Positions 1 to 9,044 of a stretch of 57,582 bases of DNA are shown here, piece by piece. The first letter of the stretch is position 1; the number at the start of each line of letters is the position of its first letter. Source of the DNA: JBCCTX01 sp964468435. GTDB taxonomy: Bacteria > Bacteroidota > Bacteroidia > J057. The notes beneath the pieces were generated by a model that worked only from the letters and a program-made list of their open reading frames with translations, was not told the DNA's origin and did no database searches. The DNA lies in the NCBI GenBank assembly GCA_964468435.1, contig CAYXVE010000034.1, positions 1 to 57,582 on the forward strand. The letters run 5' to 3'. The translations under genes were made by a program, and so were the position numbers.

Positions 1-293
1 GTTACTCCTGCCCATAAGGGACTTGCACCCTCTAGATTAATCCATATCTTTATATAGAAAAGATGCCCATACCGGGCACACACAATGGCTATGCGCACAT
101 GCCTTTACTGAGCTATTTGAAACTGAAGTGCAAAACCGAAACTTTACTAGGTATTTAGAAAGTTCAAAGGCACATGCCATACCTGATCGTTGTAACCAAA
201 ACAACTGGAAAAACTAAAGAACTCAGATGGATGGTTTATTGATAGTATCTGGCAAAATTACGTAGCTTATGACCACTGAAATTTCAGATCAAC
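1..293. other. Gene-free left end with folded, mobile-element or attC-like sequence
   Basis: No gene is supported here. The sequence is rich in short inverted repeats: CCC-ATAA-GGG at 11-20, TGCCC-ATACC-GGGCA at 64-78, and 7-base arms TGCCTTT (100-106) and AAAGGCA (166-172) that close a large imperfect fold. The phrase GGGCACACACA follows the second hairpin. From memory this resembles multicopy folded non-coding elements (integron attC-like sites or transposon flanks) in Bacteroidota, but I cannot name the family from one copy. A scaffold starting inside such a sequence fits a multicopy repeat that broke assembly. Confidence 0.4.
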
Positions 294-342
294 GTATCCG
301 TCCGGCTAATCCCGCCTGTCATCGCATCGTATGATTGAGGAT
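294..342 (+). repeat. 49-bp dispersed repeat, copy 1
   Basis: Forty-nine bases beginning GTATCCGTCCGGCTAATCCC recur at 57528-57576 with three substitutions and no indels. The repeat overlaps the 3' end of the minus-strand truC gene: bases 319-342 are exactly its last seven codons plus the stop, giving the tail ILNHTMR. Copy 2 lies 15 bases after the mnmE stop. Both copies sit at 3' ends of tRNA-modification genes, in the same orientation on the scaffold but opposite orientations relative to their genes. I saw no third copy in the window. Confidence 0.75.
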
Positions 343-1035
343 GTTGGCATCCCTAAGAATCGTTAACACCCTAACAAATTGACTACTTGGAAATGCTGAT
401 ATGAAAATGTAAGAATTATTGAGGGATTGGAAACTCAACTGAGATGCATGCAAAAGCATATATGTCATATTAAAACGCTCTTTCCAGAATCGATTTTGCT
501 TATTGCATCCATGCGGTCTGTCTCCAATAATGGGATGGAGAATATGTGCCATGTGTTTTCTCAGTTGGTGAAACCGGCCAGTTTCAGGACATAATTTCAC
601 CAAACTATAGCGAGAAGTAGGATACTTTCCGGATGAAACAGGAATTTCAAAATACTCCAGACATTCATAATGTGTGATGGCTTCCTGGATCTTATTTTCA
701 TGTGTGAGTGAATAGTTAATTATGCCCTTTGAAGGAGCAAAGCCCCTGAGTATCGCCAGATAGGTCTTTTGTACCTTTCTCGTTTCAAAAAGCTGGCGGA
801 CTTGCTTGTGTACTTCAACAGATTTGGCAAATAGCAGTACACCAGAAGTCTTGCGATCCAATCTGTGTACAGGATATAACTTCATTCCTGTCTGATCTCT
901 CAGTAACTGAAGGGCAAACACATTTGCATCACGGGCTATTTTGGTACGATGCACCAACAAGCCATGGGGCTTGTTGATCGCAATCAAGTCCTCGCTTTCA
1001 AAGATGACTTCCAGAGGTATATTATCTTGAATCAA
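319..1035 (-). CDS. truC: tRNA pseudouridine(65) synthase TruC (RluA family)
   Basis: The 238-aa product matches the RluA family of pseudouridine synthases and most resembles TruC, which modifies U65 in the T arm of some tRNAs. The catalytic motif HRLDRKTSG lies at residues 57-65 with the nucleophilic Asp at 60. NKPHGLLVHR at 21-30 and the later TGRFHQLRKHMAH and HPIIGDRPHG segments are typical of TruC. Length is slightly below E. coli TruC. The ATG at 1035 gives a normal N-terminus starting just before the first beta strand. The last seven codons and stop lie inside a dispersed 49-bp repeat, so the native C-terminus may have been replaced. Family assignment is firm; TruC rather than another small RluA paralogue is likely. 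Confidence 0.88.
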   Translation of the reverse strand: MIQDNIPLEVIFESEDLIAINKPHGLLVHRTKIARDANVFALQLLRDQTGMKLYPVHRLDRKTSGVLLFAKSVEVHKQVRQLFETRKVQKTYLAILRGFAPSKGIINYSLTHENKIQEAITHYECLEYFEIPVSSGKYPTSRYSLVKLCPETGRFHQLRKHMAHILHPIIGDRPHGCNKQNRFWKERFNMTYMLLHASQLSFQSLNNSYIFISAFPSSQFVRVLTILRDANILNHTMR

Positions 1036-1173
1036 TTGTACAGATTATGACCTAGCTAGTGTATCCGGTAGCCCTACGTATAAGACAGTTTAATTTTTAG
1101 CCATAAGCTTCTGTTTTGTAAGTTGAGCCTACGCTTAAACCTGATGGTAGCTTTATACGGAACATTTCCAGAA

Positions 1174-2127
1174 TTACCGGTCTTTCAATAATTGATAATT
1201 GGTAAAACCGCCAATGGTTTGACCCTTCAGAAAATGCTGCTCTACCAGAGATATAAGTCTGTACTTAAGCCTCTCATGCTTAAACAATTTACGATTTCGT
1301 GGAACCGGACCCTCTGTTTTTAGCTGATCAGCCCAATCAAATCTTTCGATCCACTCTCTCATGATAGCGGGATGATCTCCATTGAATTTACAAGCCAGCC
1401 TCATGGGACCATAATCGAAGCTATTTCCCTGATCTTGATAAATTTCGTTGACTCTTTTCCTACCTTTGTGTATGGTATCCAGTGCCTTACGCTTATTTTG
1501 CATATATCTTGGCGGACGCACCCAACCGTAATGATATACATAGGCGTTGGCTCTCGCTACGTTGAGTTTGTAGGTTCCCGCTTGTTGCCTGTAATTTTGG
1601 TAGTCAAAACCAGGAATTCTCCTGAATGATTGAGCAGATTCCCAGGAGTGTATATCCGGATCGTTGCGAATAATGCGTATCTCGTGCTTATACCATCCAT
1701 GTGATGTTTGATGATGCTGATAATCCCCCCAAAAATGTAGGTAGTCAAAAAGCAATCCTTCAACTTTAGTATCACCTAACAGCGCTTCGCACCTTTGATA
1801 GATGTTTGAGAGATACTTCTCATGAATCACTTCATCTGCCTGCAGATAAAACAACCAGTCTCCAGAGCAGGCCTCTTTAGCTATATCTGTCTGATGTGCG
1901 TTTTCTGTCCCATTTGGATAGGTATCAAGGTTCCAGACTGTGTCAATAATTTTGATTTTAGGAGAGCCTATACTCTCTATTTCGTACCGGGTAGAGTCAT
2001 CTTCATCACAATCCCCTAAGGCTACCACATATTCATCGACAATGGGTAAAATAGAAGAAATAGACGCTTTAATGGGATAATACAATTTGGTTGCATTCTT
2101 GACCATTGTGAAACCACTAATCTTCAT
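1174..2127 (-). CDS. Glycosyltransferase, family 2-like (GT-A fold)
   Basis: The 317-aa protein has no signal peptide or membrane span and looks cytoplasmic. It opens with a GT-A start (MKISGFTMVKNA), has an acidic sugar-nucleotide region GDCDEDDST near residues 38-46, and a DXD-like metal site in YLQADEV near 94-100. This pattern is typical of family 2 glycosyltransferases in Bacteroidota that act on surface polysaccharide or lipid-linked glycans. Donor and acceptor cannot be read from sequence. It stands alone, with 138 bases to truC and about 370 bases to the ABC exporter, both on the same strand. Confidence 0.75.
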   Translation of the reverse strand: MKISGFTMVKNATKLYYPIKASISSILPIVDEYVVALGDCDEDDSTRYEIESIGSPKIKIIDTVWNLDTYPNGTENAHQTDIAKEACSGDWLFYLQADEVIHEKYLSNIYQRCEALLGDTKVEGLLFDYLHFWGDYQHHQTSHGWYKHEIRIIRNDPDIHSWESAQSFRRIPGFDYQNYRQQAGTYKLNVARANAYVYHYGWVRPPRYMQNKRKALDTIHKGRKRVNEIYQDQGNSFDYGPMRLACKFNGDHPAIMREWIERFDWADQLKTEGPVPRNRKLFKHERLKYRLISLVEQHFLKGQTIGGFTNYQLLKDR

Positions 2128-2495
2128 ATAAAATAAGTATCATAAGAGATTGAACATCATAAACGCATCATTTCCAACTAGCAAATAAAGACTCTCTATC
2201 TGACAGGCAGTTTGTTCCTAAAAGCATCACCACAACAGACGGTCGGGCTGATGAAAGATCAAAAAATGCCATCTGGCACAGTATATAAGTATTATCGTAC
2301 ACAGTCTGCAAATATCCTGTAATGTTGAGTCTATCGCTAAATTGTTTGCTAATATACTAATATGATAAGGATTTCTCCTATATGTACCAAATTTACCAAA
2401 TGTAATATCTTTAACGATAAGAATGAAGACGGACCAGTAAAATATCCTTTATCAAATAAATGTTGTATATCGCAAAGGCGTAAAAATCTTTTCAA
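2128..2495. other. Intergenic, no gene seen
   Basis: About 370 AT-rich bases between the glycosyltransferase and the ABC exporter, both on the minus strand. It should hold the glycosyltransferase promoter and the end of the exporter operon. I found no clean TAnnTTTG element, no convincing terminator hairpin with a T run, and no short ORF with a plausible ribosome site. Confidence 0.5.
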
Positions 2496-4538
2496 TTATC
2501 CTTCCTCAAATTGCAACTTGAGAAGATTTTGGTAAGCTCCATCTACAAGTCGTGAAAGTTCCTGATGAGAGCCTGACTCAATCACCTTGCCTTTATCCAG
2601 CACATAAATATTGTCGACTTTGCGGATGGTAGACAAGCGGTGAGCAATGATCAGGGTAGTTCTTCCTTTCATCAGTTCGTCCAGGGCTGCCTGAACCAGT
2701 CGCTCGGATTCGGAATCAAGTGAACTGGTAGCTTCATCGAGAATAAGTATCGCCGGATCTTTGAGAATAGCTCGTGCTATGGCGATACGCTGCCGCTGTC
2801 CTCCGGACAGCTTAATGCCTCTTTCCCCTACGATGGTATCCAGTCCCTCGGGAAACTGCTGGATAAACTCCCATGCATAGGCTTTTTCAGCGGCTTCGAT
2901 GATTTCTGCTTCAGAAGCACCTACCCTACCATAAGCTATATTTTCCCGTATTGTGCCCCCAAAAAGAATAACCTCCTGGGGTACTACGCCTATATTAGCT
3001 CTTAGCGTTGAAAGGTCGTGGTTGGCCACAAGCTGACCATCTATATATAGCGCCCCATGTTCAATGGTATAAAACTGCAGCAACAGCCTCGTAACAGTTG
3101 ATTTTCCCGCCCCACTATGCCCTACCAGGGCCACTTTCTCCCCTGGACTGATGTGTAAATCAAAATGATCCAATACGGGTATATCACTTCTGGATGGGTA
3201 GGAAAACTGAACATCACGAAATGAGATTTCCCCTCTCAGTCTCTTTGGGTCATGCTGTGCTATGAGTTCCAACTCAGAAGATTCTCCTAAAATTTCTCTG
3301 ATTCGCTCTGAAGCCCCTATTGTCTTCTGTAATTGACCATATAAATTGCCCATTCCCGCTACAGATCCTCCAATAAAGGCAGTATAGAGCATAAATGAGA
3401 TCAATTCACCAACTTGTATTTCGCCAGCCTGTATCATCAAAGCTCCTCGCCATATCACTAGAATCACCCCTCCAAAAAGCGCAATGAATATAAAAGAGAC
3501 AAAAACACCGCGAAAGGTAGCTGATTTGAGAGCTGTCCTGACTACCTTACTCAGTGCTGTTTCGTACTTCCGGGATTCCATCCATTCATTAGTAAAAGAC
3601 TTCACCACAATGATAGCCTGCAAAGTCTCTTCTACCAATGTATTGGCATATGCGAGTTCATCTTGGGCTTTCTTTGACAATTTCCGGATAAATCGCCCAA
3701 ACACTATCGCCGCAATGACCAGTAACGGAAAAGTAGCTAGCATAAACAGGGTAAGCTCTGAAGAAACTAATGTAATCAATATGATGACCCCAATGATCAA
3801 AGTAAGAATCTGACGAAAAAACTCTGCCAGGGTAAATGAAAGCATATCATGGAGTTGTGTCACATCTGAAGACAAACGACTGGTCAGTTCCCCTACCCTT
3901 CGCTGCTCGAAAAATATCATAGGAAGGGTGATAATCTTAGCATACAGGGCATGTCGGATATCTGCCATTCCTCTTTCACTCACTCTGGCAAATAAATAGA
4001 TCCGGAAAAAAGAAAACAACGACTGCAACACGAGAATGAGTACCAGTACCAAAGCAATCTGATTGATACTGGAAGAACTGAGTAATTGAGATATAGCCTG
4101 TTCGCGACGTGCATCCTCAGTAGATTGCAGTTTGGTCAGATCGGAAAGATCGAGCGTTTCACCGGATTCGATTTTTGAAATCAATGAATCTGTTTGCCTG
4201 ATAAATCCAGTGTTATCTTCCTGCTGAGCTTTCCGAAGAGCTATGATATCTTCCGAAAGAATGACTTCCCCCTGGTTGATTCTTGCCTTCAAGCTCTCAA
4301 TAGTAGTCCGGGTGGCAGACCTTGGGACAGCACTATCAACCAGTTCTCCCAAAAAGTAAGGCAAAGTAAGCGTTGTACCTGTAGATAATATCAGAAATAT
4401 CATCCCGAAGATGAAACTCCACTTGTAGGGGATTATGAACTTAAAAATGCCCGCAATTTCATTCAGACCTTTGCGAGTCACCCGCTTTTTTTCTTCAGGT
4501 TCAACTTCCTTGCTTAGATTTTGTCTTTCTTTTGCCAT
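2496..4538 (-). CDS. ABC exporter, fused membrane and ATPase domains (MsbA/BmrA-like)
   Basis: This 680-aa half-transporter should dimerise in the inner membrane and drive export of a lipid, drug or peptide. Residues about 30-430 form the six-helix type IV exporter domain. The ATPase follows with Walker A GHSGAGKST at 473-481, signature LSGGQ near 577, Walker B LILDEAT at 598-604 and the H-loop His near 633. It is longer than MsbA because an extra hydrophilic, charged segment (about residues 75-155) sits between helices 1 and 2, probably periplasmic. It is the third gene of a TolC/adaptor/ABC set, 116 bases after the adaptor. The usual third gene beside a MacA-like adaptor is MacB, so a MsbA-type partner suggests a type I secretion-like or multidrug pump. 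Substrate unknown. Confidence 0.88.
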   Translation of the reverse strand: MAKERQNLSKEVEPEEKKRVTRKGLNEIAGIFKFIIPYKWSFIFGMIFLILSTGTTLTLPYFLGELVDSAVPRSATRTTIESLKARINQGEVILSEDIIALRKAQQEDNTGFIRQTDSLISKIESGETLDLSDLTKLQSTEDARREQAISQLLSSSSINQIALVLVLILVLQSLFSFFRIYLFARVSERGMADIRHALYAKIITLPMIFFEQRRVGELTSRLSSDVTQLHDMLSFTLAEFFRQILTLIIGVIILITLVSSELTLFMLATFPLLVIAAIVFGRFIRKLSKKAQDELAYANTLVEETLQAIIVVKSFTNEWMESRKYETALSKVVRTALKSATFRGVFVSFIFIALFGGVILVIWRGALMIQAGEIQVGELISFMLYTAFIGGSVAGMGNLYGQLQKTIGASERIREILGESSELELIAQHDPKRLRGEISFRDVQFSYPSRSDIPVLDHFDLHISPGEKVALVGHSGAGKSTVTRLLLQFYTIEHGALYIDGQLVANHDLSTLRANIGVVPQEVILFGGTIRENIAYGRVGASEAEIIEAAEKAYAWEFIQQFPEGLDTIVGERGIKLSGGQRQRIAIARAILKDPAILILDEATSSLDSESERLVQAALDELMKGRTTLIIAHRLSTIRKVDNIYVLDKGKVIESGSHQELSRLVDGAYQNLLKLQFEEG

Positions 4539-4654
4539 GAATGCGAATTAACCGCAAGTATTAAAAATAAACAACCCTTCAGATGCAACCTTGTTTGACA
4601 AATGCGCTTGCATATTCAGCATACCTTTCAGCATATCTTTGATACCTATCTACT

Positions 4655-6001
4655 TTATCTCTTTGCCTGATAACTTCTCCGGCGTTTACTATTTTCTTCA
4701 GGTTCTACCGTCATACCATCTTCCAGTCTATTTTTGAGAAATGTGTAGGGTCCAGTAACAACCCGCTGGCCGGCATCTACCCCTTCTTTTACCACAAAAT
4801 AATCATCGTCTTTAATACCTAACTCTACAGGTACTTTACTACAGCTATTGTCATCATTTACAACAAATACCACTTCTTTTATTTCATCCTCATCTTCCTG
4901 TTGTTCTATCGTATCAGCCCTAATCGCACGAGTGGTAACAGATGAAATAGGCACCACAACTGCATCTTTGACATTTTGTGTATAGATTTCTACTAATGAC
5001 GTCATTCCGGGACGAAATGGACTGGCTTCCTGTGTGGGAATGTCTCCTCCAAGTGGAACACCCACATAAGAATCTGGTGATATCTTGACTGTGACCTCAA
5101 AGTTTGTAACCTGGTCGGTAGAACCCAATTCCGCTACATTAGCAGAGTAAGCAATCTCAGTAACCCTTCCATAAAATACCTGTTCTAGAAATGCATCTAC
5201 TTCAATCTTTGCAGAATCTCCCAACCCCACATTGATAATATCATTTTCATTGACCTCTACGACCACTTCCATACTAGAGAGATCAGCTATTTTTAGGATC
5301 TCTGTACCTGCCATTTGACTGGTACCCACTACTCGCTGACCGATCTCCACATTTAGCTCAGTGATCGTACCATCCATGGAGGCATAGATATTGGTACGGT
5401 CCAGATTTTGCCTTGCCTGCTTTGCCGATGCTTCTGCATTCTGAACCCGGTAATAAGCGGCTCTTACTTCCAGCTTGGCTGACTCATACTGGGATTTAGA
5501 AATGCTATACTGTAGTTTAAAGTTTTCCAGATCGAGCTTGGAGATCACCTCATCTTCGTACAGTTCTTTATTTCGTACAAAGTTTACAGAGTCTTGAAGA
5601 AGGCTGGCATGTGCCTGCTCAAGAGCTGCTTGCGCTTGTAGCTCACCTGCTTTGGCCTGTGCCAGACTGGCCTGCGCTTGCTCGAGTATCGACCGGTAAT
5701 CATCTGGCCTTATCGTCAGTAAGAGATCATTTCTCTTAACACGCATCCCCTCTTTAATCGCAATAAATACTACTTCTCCTGAAACGTCGGGCGCTACCGG
5801 TACATCGACAGTAGGCTGTATCGTTCCTGATTCTGTCACGCGGGAATAAATATCTCTGATCTCAACATCAGCTACCTGTACTTTAGGAGCTCGCTCCTTG
5901 CCTATTACACCTGCCCTACGTAAAGCTACCAATGCTATTAATAAAACTACCAGAGTACCCATAATCCAGTAAAGAGTCCTGTTTGATCTTTTCTTTGCCA
6001 T
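4655..6001 (-). CDS. Periplasmic adaptor (membrane-fusion) protein, HlyD/MacA family
   Basis: This 448-aa protein should bridge an inner-membrane pump and an outer-membrane TolC channel. An N-terminal signal anchor (about residues 8-27) follows basic residues MAKKRSNR. Next come a lipoyl-type half motif (VAPDVSGEVVFI), an Ala/Gln-rich coiled-coil hairpin (about 100-200), the second lipoyl half (YASMDGTITELNVEIGQRV), and a beta-barrel/membrane-proximal region containing VVVPISSVTTRA. A short acidic stretch (EQQEDEDEIKE) interrupts the C-terminal domain. It lies 42 bases after tolC and before the ABC exporter on the same strand, indicating a tripartite export operon. Confidence 0.88.
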   Translation of the reverse strand: MAKKRSNRTLYWIMGTLVVLLIALVALRRAGVIGKERAPKVQVADVEIRDIYSRVTESGTIQPTVDVPVAPDVSGEVVFIAIKEGMRVKRNDLLLTIRPDDYRSILEQAQASLAQAKAGELQAQAALEQAHASLLQDSVNFVRNKELYEDEVISKLDLENFKLQYSISKSQYESAKLEVRAAYYRVQNAEASAKQARQNLDRTNIYASMDGTITELNVEIGQRVVGTSQMAGTEILKIADLSSMEVVVEVNENDIINVGLGDSAKIEVDAFLEQVFYGRVTEIAYSANVAELGSTDQVTNFEVTVKISPDSYVGVPLGGDIPTQEASPFRPGMTSLVEIYTQNVKDAVVVPISSVTTRAIRADTIEQQEDEDEIKEVVFVVNDDNSCSKVPVELGIKDDDYFVVKEGVDAGQRVVTGPYTFLKNRLEDGMTVEPEENSKRRRSYQAKR

Positions 6002-6043
6002 GGTTTAGTTACGTTTTAGTCTTTCAAAATTAGTTCACCCATG

Positions 6044-7378
6044 TTAAAATCCAAGTGATTCCCCTTGGTAGAAGTCCAATACTTTGACATTAAATATATA
6101 TTGATACTTAAATCTGATGCGATCCAGTTCAGCTCGCTGTAGATTATTCTGTGCCAGTACAAAGTCCACCGAGTTGATCAGACCTACATTAAATTGCTTT
6201 TCAGCATTTTCGAAATTGAGATCCAAACTTTCTATTTGGCGTAATACCTGCTGATATTGGCTGTATGAATTCACGGCATCCAGATAAGCCTGCTCAATGT
6301 TTTGTCTAAGTTGCTGTCTGGCAATGCGAGCCTGTAGTTGGGCGTCCTTCAGGTTCATTTCTGCCCGCTCAATTCCCGAACGTACCTGACGACGATTATA
6401 GATAGGGATAGTCATTCCCAGGCTGACAAAATGCCCTATATTGTTTTCCAATTGAGTAAGAAACGGATCTTCTACGAAACCTTCTGTATTACCATATCTG
6501 GTATCCACATTATAATTAAGGCTTAAGGATGGGTAGGCATTGCTGTGAGCAATATCGATGCCTTTCTTCGCACTTTCAATTCTCAGTTCCGATGCTTCTA
6601 CACTGGGTTGAGTAGCTTCTGCATATTCGTATATTCCTTGTGATGCAGCTGGGTGAAGGGGTTGATCAATATCCTCCAAAACAGGTTTTTCTATCCGGAA
6701 CGGGTCACCGGGATTCAGATCCAGCAACTGTATCAATCCCAAATAAGCCAACTCCAGTTGACTGCGGTTTCTGATTACTTCTGTCTCATTGGTAGCCAGT
6801 GTAGCTTGCAATTCAAATAATGCATTACGAGCGACAGTACCTGCCTCTACGAGTCTGGTAGTACGTTCAATTTGTTCCCGGGTAGTTGCTACCTGTATTT
6901 CAGATTGTTCCAAAAGCTCCTGGTTGAGTAGAATCTGAAGGTACTGTGCTGCAATATTCAGGTAAATGGTATTTTGCTGATCATATATATCCAGCTCAGA
7001 AGCACGCAGATCAATGTCACTTTGCTTAATAGTATTATTGATCTGAAACCCATTGAATATAGGCAGACTTGAGCTGGCACGCAGACTGAAATTGCTATTG
7101 GTGATGTTTTCCAAAACATCCGTTACAGGATTGGTTACCAATCCGATTGATAAGCCTGCACCCGAACTGGCATTTAGATTTGGCAGCCGGGCCGCCTTCG
7201 CCTCTTTGAGACTGATCTCGCTGGTATTTCTCCTGTAGCGAAACTGCTTCAATGTAAGATTATTGTCTTCTGCGTATTGCAGGCAACGCTCCAGCGACCA
7301 GATATTGAATTCCTGTGCATTTGCTTTGAAGAAAAGCAACAGTAAAAACGAAATCGCAAAGGTGTGTTTAAGTATCAT
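6044..7378 (-). CDS. TolC-family outer-membrane efflux channel
   Basis: Starting at the ATG whose first base is 7378, the product is 444 aa with a clean signal peptide (MILKHTFAISFLLLLFFKANAQ). An upstream in-frame ATG at 7450 would add 24 residues in front of the signal peptide and is less likely. The mature protein shows the two-fold TolC repeat: WSLERCLQYAEDNNLTLKQ near the N-terminus, long heptad-rich helices, and a second repeat ending in NFENAEKQFNVGLINSVDFVLAQNNL, the family's hallmark loop. It forms the outer-membrane duct for the adaptor and ABC exporter encoded directly downstream. Its first position in the operon is usual in Bacteroidota. Confidence 0.9.
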   Translation of the reverse strand: MILKHTFAISFLLLLFFKANAQEFNIWSLERCLQYAEDNNLTLKQFRYRRNTSEISLKEAKAARLPNLNASSGAGLSIGLVTNPVTDVLENITNSNFSLRASSSLPIFNGFQINNTIKQSDIDLRASELDIYDQQNTIYLNIAAQYLQILLNQELLEQSEIQVATTREQIERTTRLVEAGTVARNALFELQATLATNETEVIRNRSQLELAYLGLIQLLDLNPGDPFRIEKPVLEDIDQPLHPAASQGIYEYAEATQPSVEASELRIESAKKGIDIAHSNAYPSLSLNYNVDTRYGNTEGFVEDPFLTQLENNIGHFVSLGMTIPIYNRRQVRSGIERAEMNLKDAQLQARIARQQLRQNIEQAYLDAVNSYSQYQQVLRQIESLDLNFENAEKQFNVGLINSVDFVLAQNNLQRAELDRIRFKYQYIFNVKVLDFYQGESLGF

Positions 7379-7771
7379 ATATCTAGTTTTGGGTTGTATA
7401 AATATATAAAAGCCATGGTATAGACAGGTTTTCGTCTTCAAAAAGAGCAAACTTAAGGATAAAAGGTTGCAGTATTATACCTGTACGATTTATTTTTTTC
7501 TGTATTCCAGTCCCAAAAATGATGATGACCTATTTAAAATAGAGTAATATCATCACATGATGTATAGAATATGCATCAGTGTGTGTATCCAAAAATAAGA
7601 CTCGAAACAAGTCAATTGACTTCGAAAAAGCACAATCATCTGTCAACAATTTCAAACTTTTTAGGCACAAAAATTGTAATCGTTATGTTCGGATGAATAA
7701 TTACCTTGTTTCGTAATCAAAACTCAGATTAAATTTATCGCTGTTTGAAGCTGCTACCTAATAATATATCC
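7379..7771. other. Divergent intergenic region between the efflux operon and porP-like gene
   Basis: This 393-base AT-rich region must carry promoters for both flanking transcription units. On the minus strand a TAAGTTTG element (7448-7455) fits the Bacteroidota TAnnTTTG box about 70 bases before the tolC start, but the expected TTG about 20 bases upstream is absent. On the plus strand TACCTTGT near 7703 is only a partial match. No repeats, RNA genes or short ORFs are evident. Confidence 0.45.
7448..7455 (-). promoter_or_regulatory. Possible -7 element for the tolC efflux operon
   Basis: Read on the minus strand these bases are TAAGTTTG, an exact fit to the Bacteroidota TAnnTTTG -7 element, which would give a leader of about 60 bases. 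No good upstream TTG partner at 19-21 bases is visible, so this is a weak call. Confidence 0.3.
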
Positions 7772-8788
7772 ATGAGAAAACTTTTTTTGAGCACAATAGC
7801 ATGCTGTACATTTATGGGGATTCTGCTGGAAACCAAGGCACAGGACCCTCAGTACTCCCAGTTTTACTCCAATCTTGTACTGCTGAATCCCGCTTTTACG
7901 GGTTCTGGAATAGGACACAGAGTGGCTATGAACTACAGGGGACAGTGGGTAAATATTCCCGGGCACTATCGGCAGTTCGCATTTTCCTATGATGTACCCG
8001 TTCAGTTTCTCGGCAGTACAAATGGATTAGGGATCAATTTTAATTCAGATGTAGCTGGAGAAGGTAACCTTAGAAAACTACACGCTACCCTTAACTACGC
8101 TTATCAGGTAGATATTACCGATGATCATATATTGAGATTTGGTCTGCGTGGAGGTATCATGCAGGCCAGCCTGGATTTTTTCAAACTTAGATTTCCCGAT
8201 CAAATCAATCCCACACAAGGATTCACTGAGCCTACGCAGGAACCCGGTTCTGCTGCTGGATTAAACAGTCAGATCCGTGCTGATGTAGGTGCTGGAGTCG
8301 CTTATTTTAACCGTGCAGCTTATGTAGGAGTAACACTGGATCACATCACACAACCTGAAGAACGGTTCTACGATATCCCCCTGGCCGCAGGGATCGATTC
8401 CCGCTTGCCAATGAAACTCACAGCAACAGCTGGTGTCAAAATTCCCCTAAGTCCCAGCAGAAGAAATCGCAGCAGCAACGACGTTAGCATTACGCCAGCA
8501 GTGCTATACAAGCTACAGGGCGAATTCAGTCAACTCGACTTGGGTCTTTATGTCAATGTGGAGCCCATGGTGTTTGGTGTATGGTATAGAAATCAGGATG
8601 CAGTCATCGGTCTGATCGGTATTCAGACAGGTAATTTCCGCTTTGGATACTCCTATGACTTTACCGTATCCAATTTAGGACAGCGGGTATCTGGAGGATC
8701 TCATGAGGTCTCCGTAGTTTTTGAAATAGAAAAACGAAGGAGAAGCAGAAGAAATACTCCCAGGGATCTGCCCTGTCCGAAATTTTAG
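7772..8788 (+). CDS. PorP/SprF-family outer-membrane protein (type IX secretion/gliding)
   Basis: The 338-aa protein begins at the ATG at 7772, which places a signal peptide at the extreme N-terminus (MRKLFLSTIACCTFMGILLETKAQ). An in-frame TTG at 7745 would only add residues before it. The mature start QDPQYSQFYSNLVLLNPAFTG is the hallmark of the PorP/SprF family, whose members are outer-membrane barrels that anchor or attach SprB-type adhesins and other type IX cargo. The rest is amphipathic beta structure with a basic tail (KRRRSRRNTP). It is followed 256 bases later by a GldJ/GldK-like lipoprotein, which supports a secretion or gliding role. Specific cargo unknown. Confidence 0.88.
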   Translation: MRKLFLSTIACCTFMGILLETKAQDPQYSQFYSNLVLLNPAFTGSGIGHRVAMNYRGQWVNIPGHYRQFAFSYDVPVQFLGSTNGLGINFNSDVAGEGNLRKLHATLNYAYQVDITDDHILRFGLRGGIMQASLDFFKLRFPDQINPTQGFTEPTQEPGSAAGLNSQIRADVGAGVAYFNRAAYVGVTLDHITQPEERFYDIPLAAGIDSRLPMKLTATAGVKIPLSPSRRNRSSNDVSITPAVLYKLQGEFSQLDLGLYVNVEPMVFGVWYRNQDAVIGLIGIQTGNFRFGYSYDFTVSNLGQRVSGGSHEVSVVFEIEKRRRSRRNTPRDLPCPKF

Positions 8789-9044
8789 CATGATATTTGA
8801 TCAGCAGTAGATAGATAGTGATCAGACCAGCCAAAGCAATAGGATTTTTTCAAACCTTGCGGCTTCTTGTCAGGTTGCTTCATAAAAAATGGAATTTTAA
8901 GTGAATTTTCTTAATTTTATATCAGGCATAACACATTCATCTCTATCGACATACTTCTACTTTACAAGTTAGTGTTTGTTTTTAAAAATTATCCATCTTG
9001 CACCTGATTGATAGATGCAGGAATTTCTCAAAGGAACTAATCGT

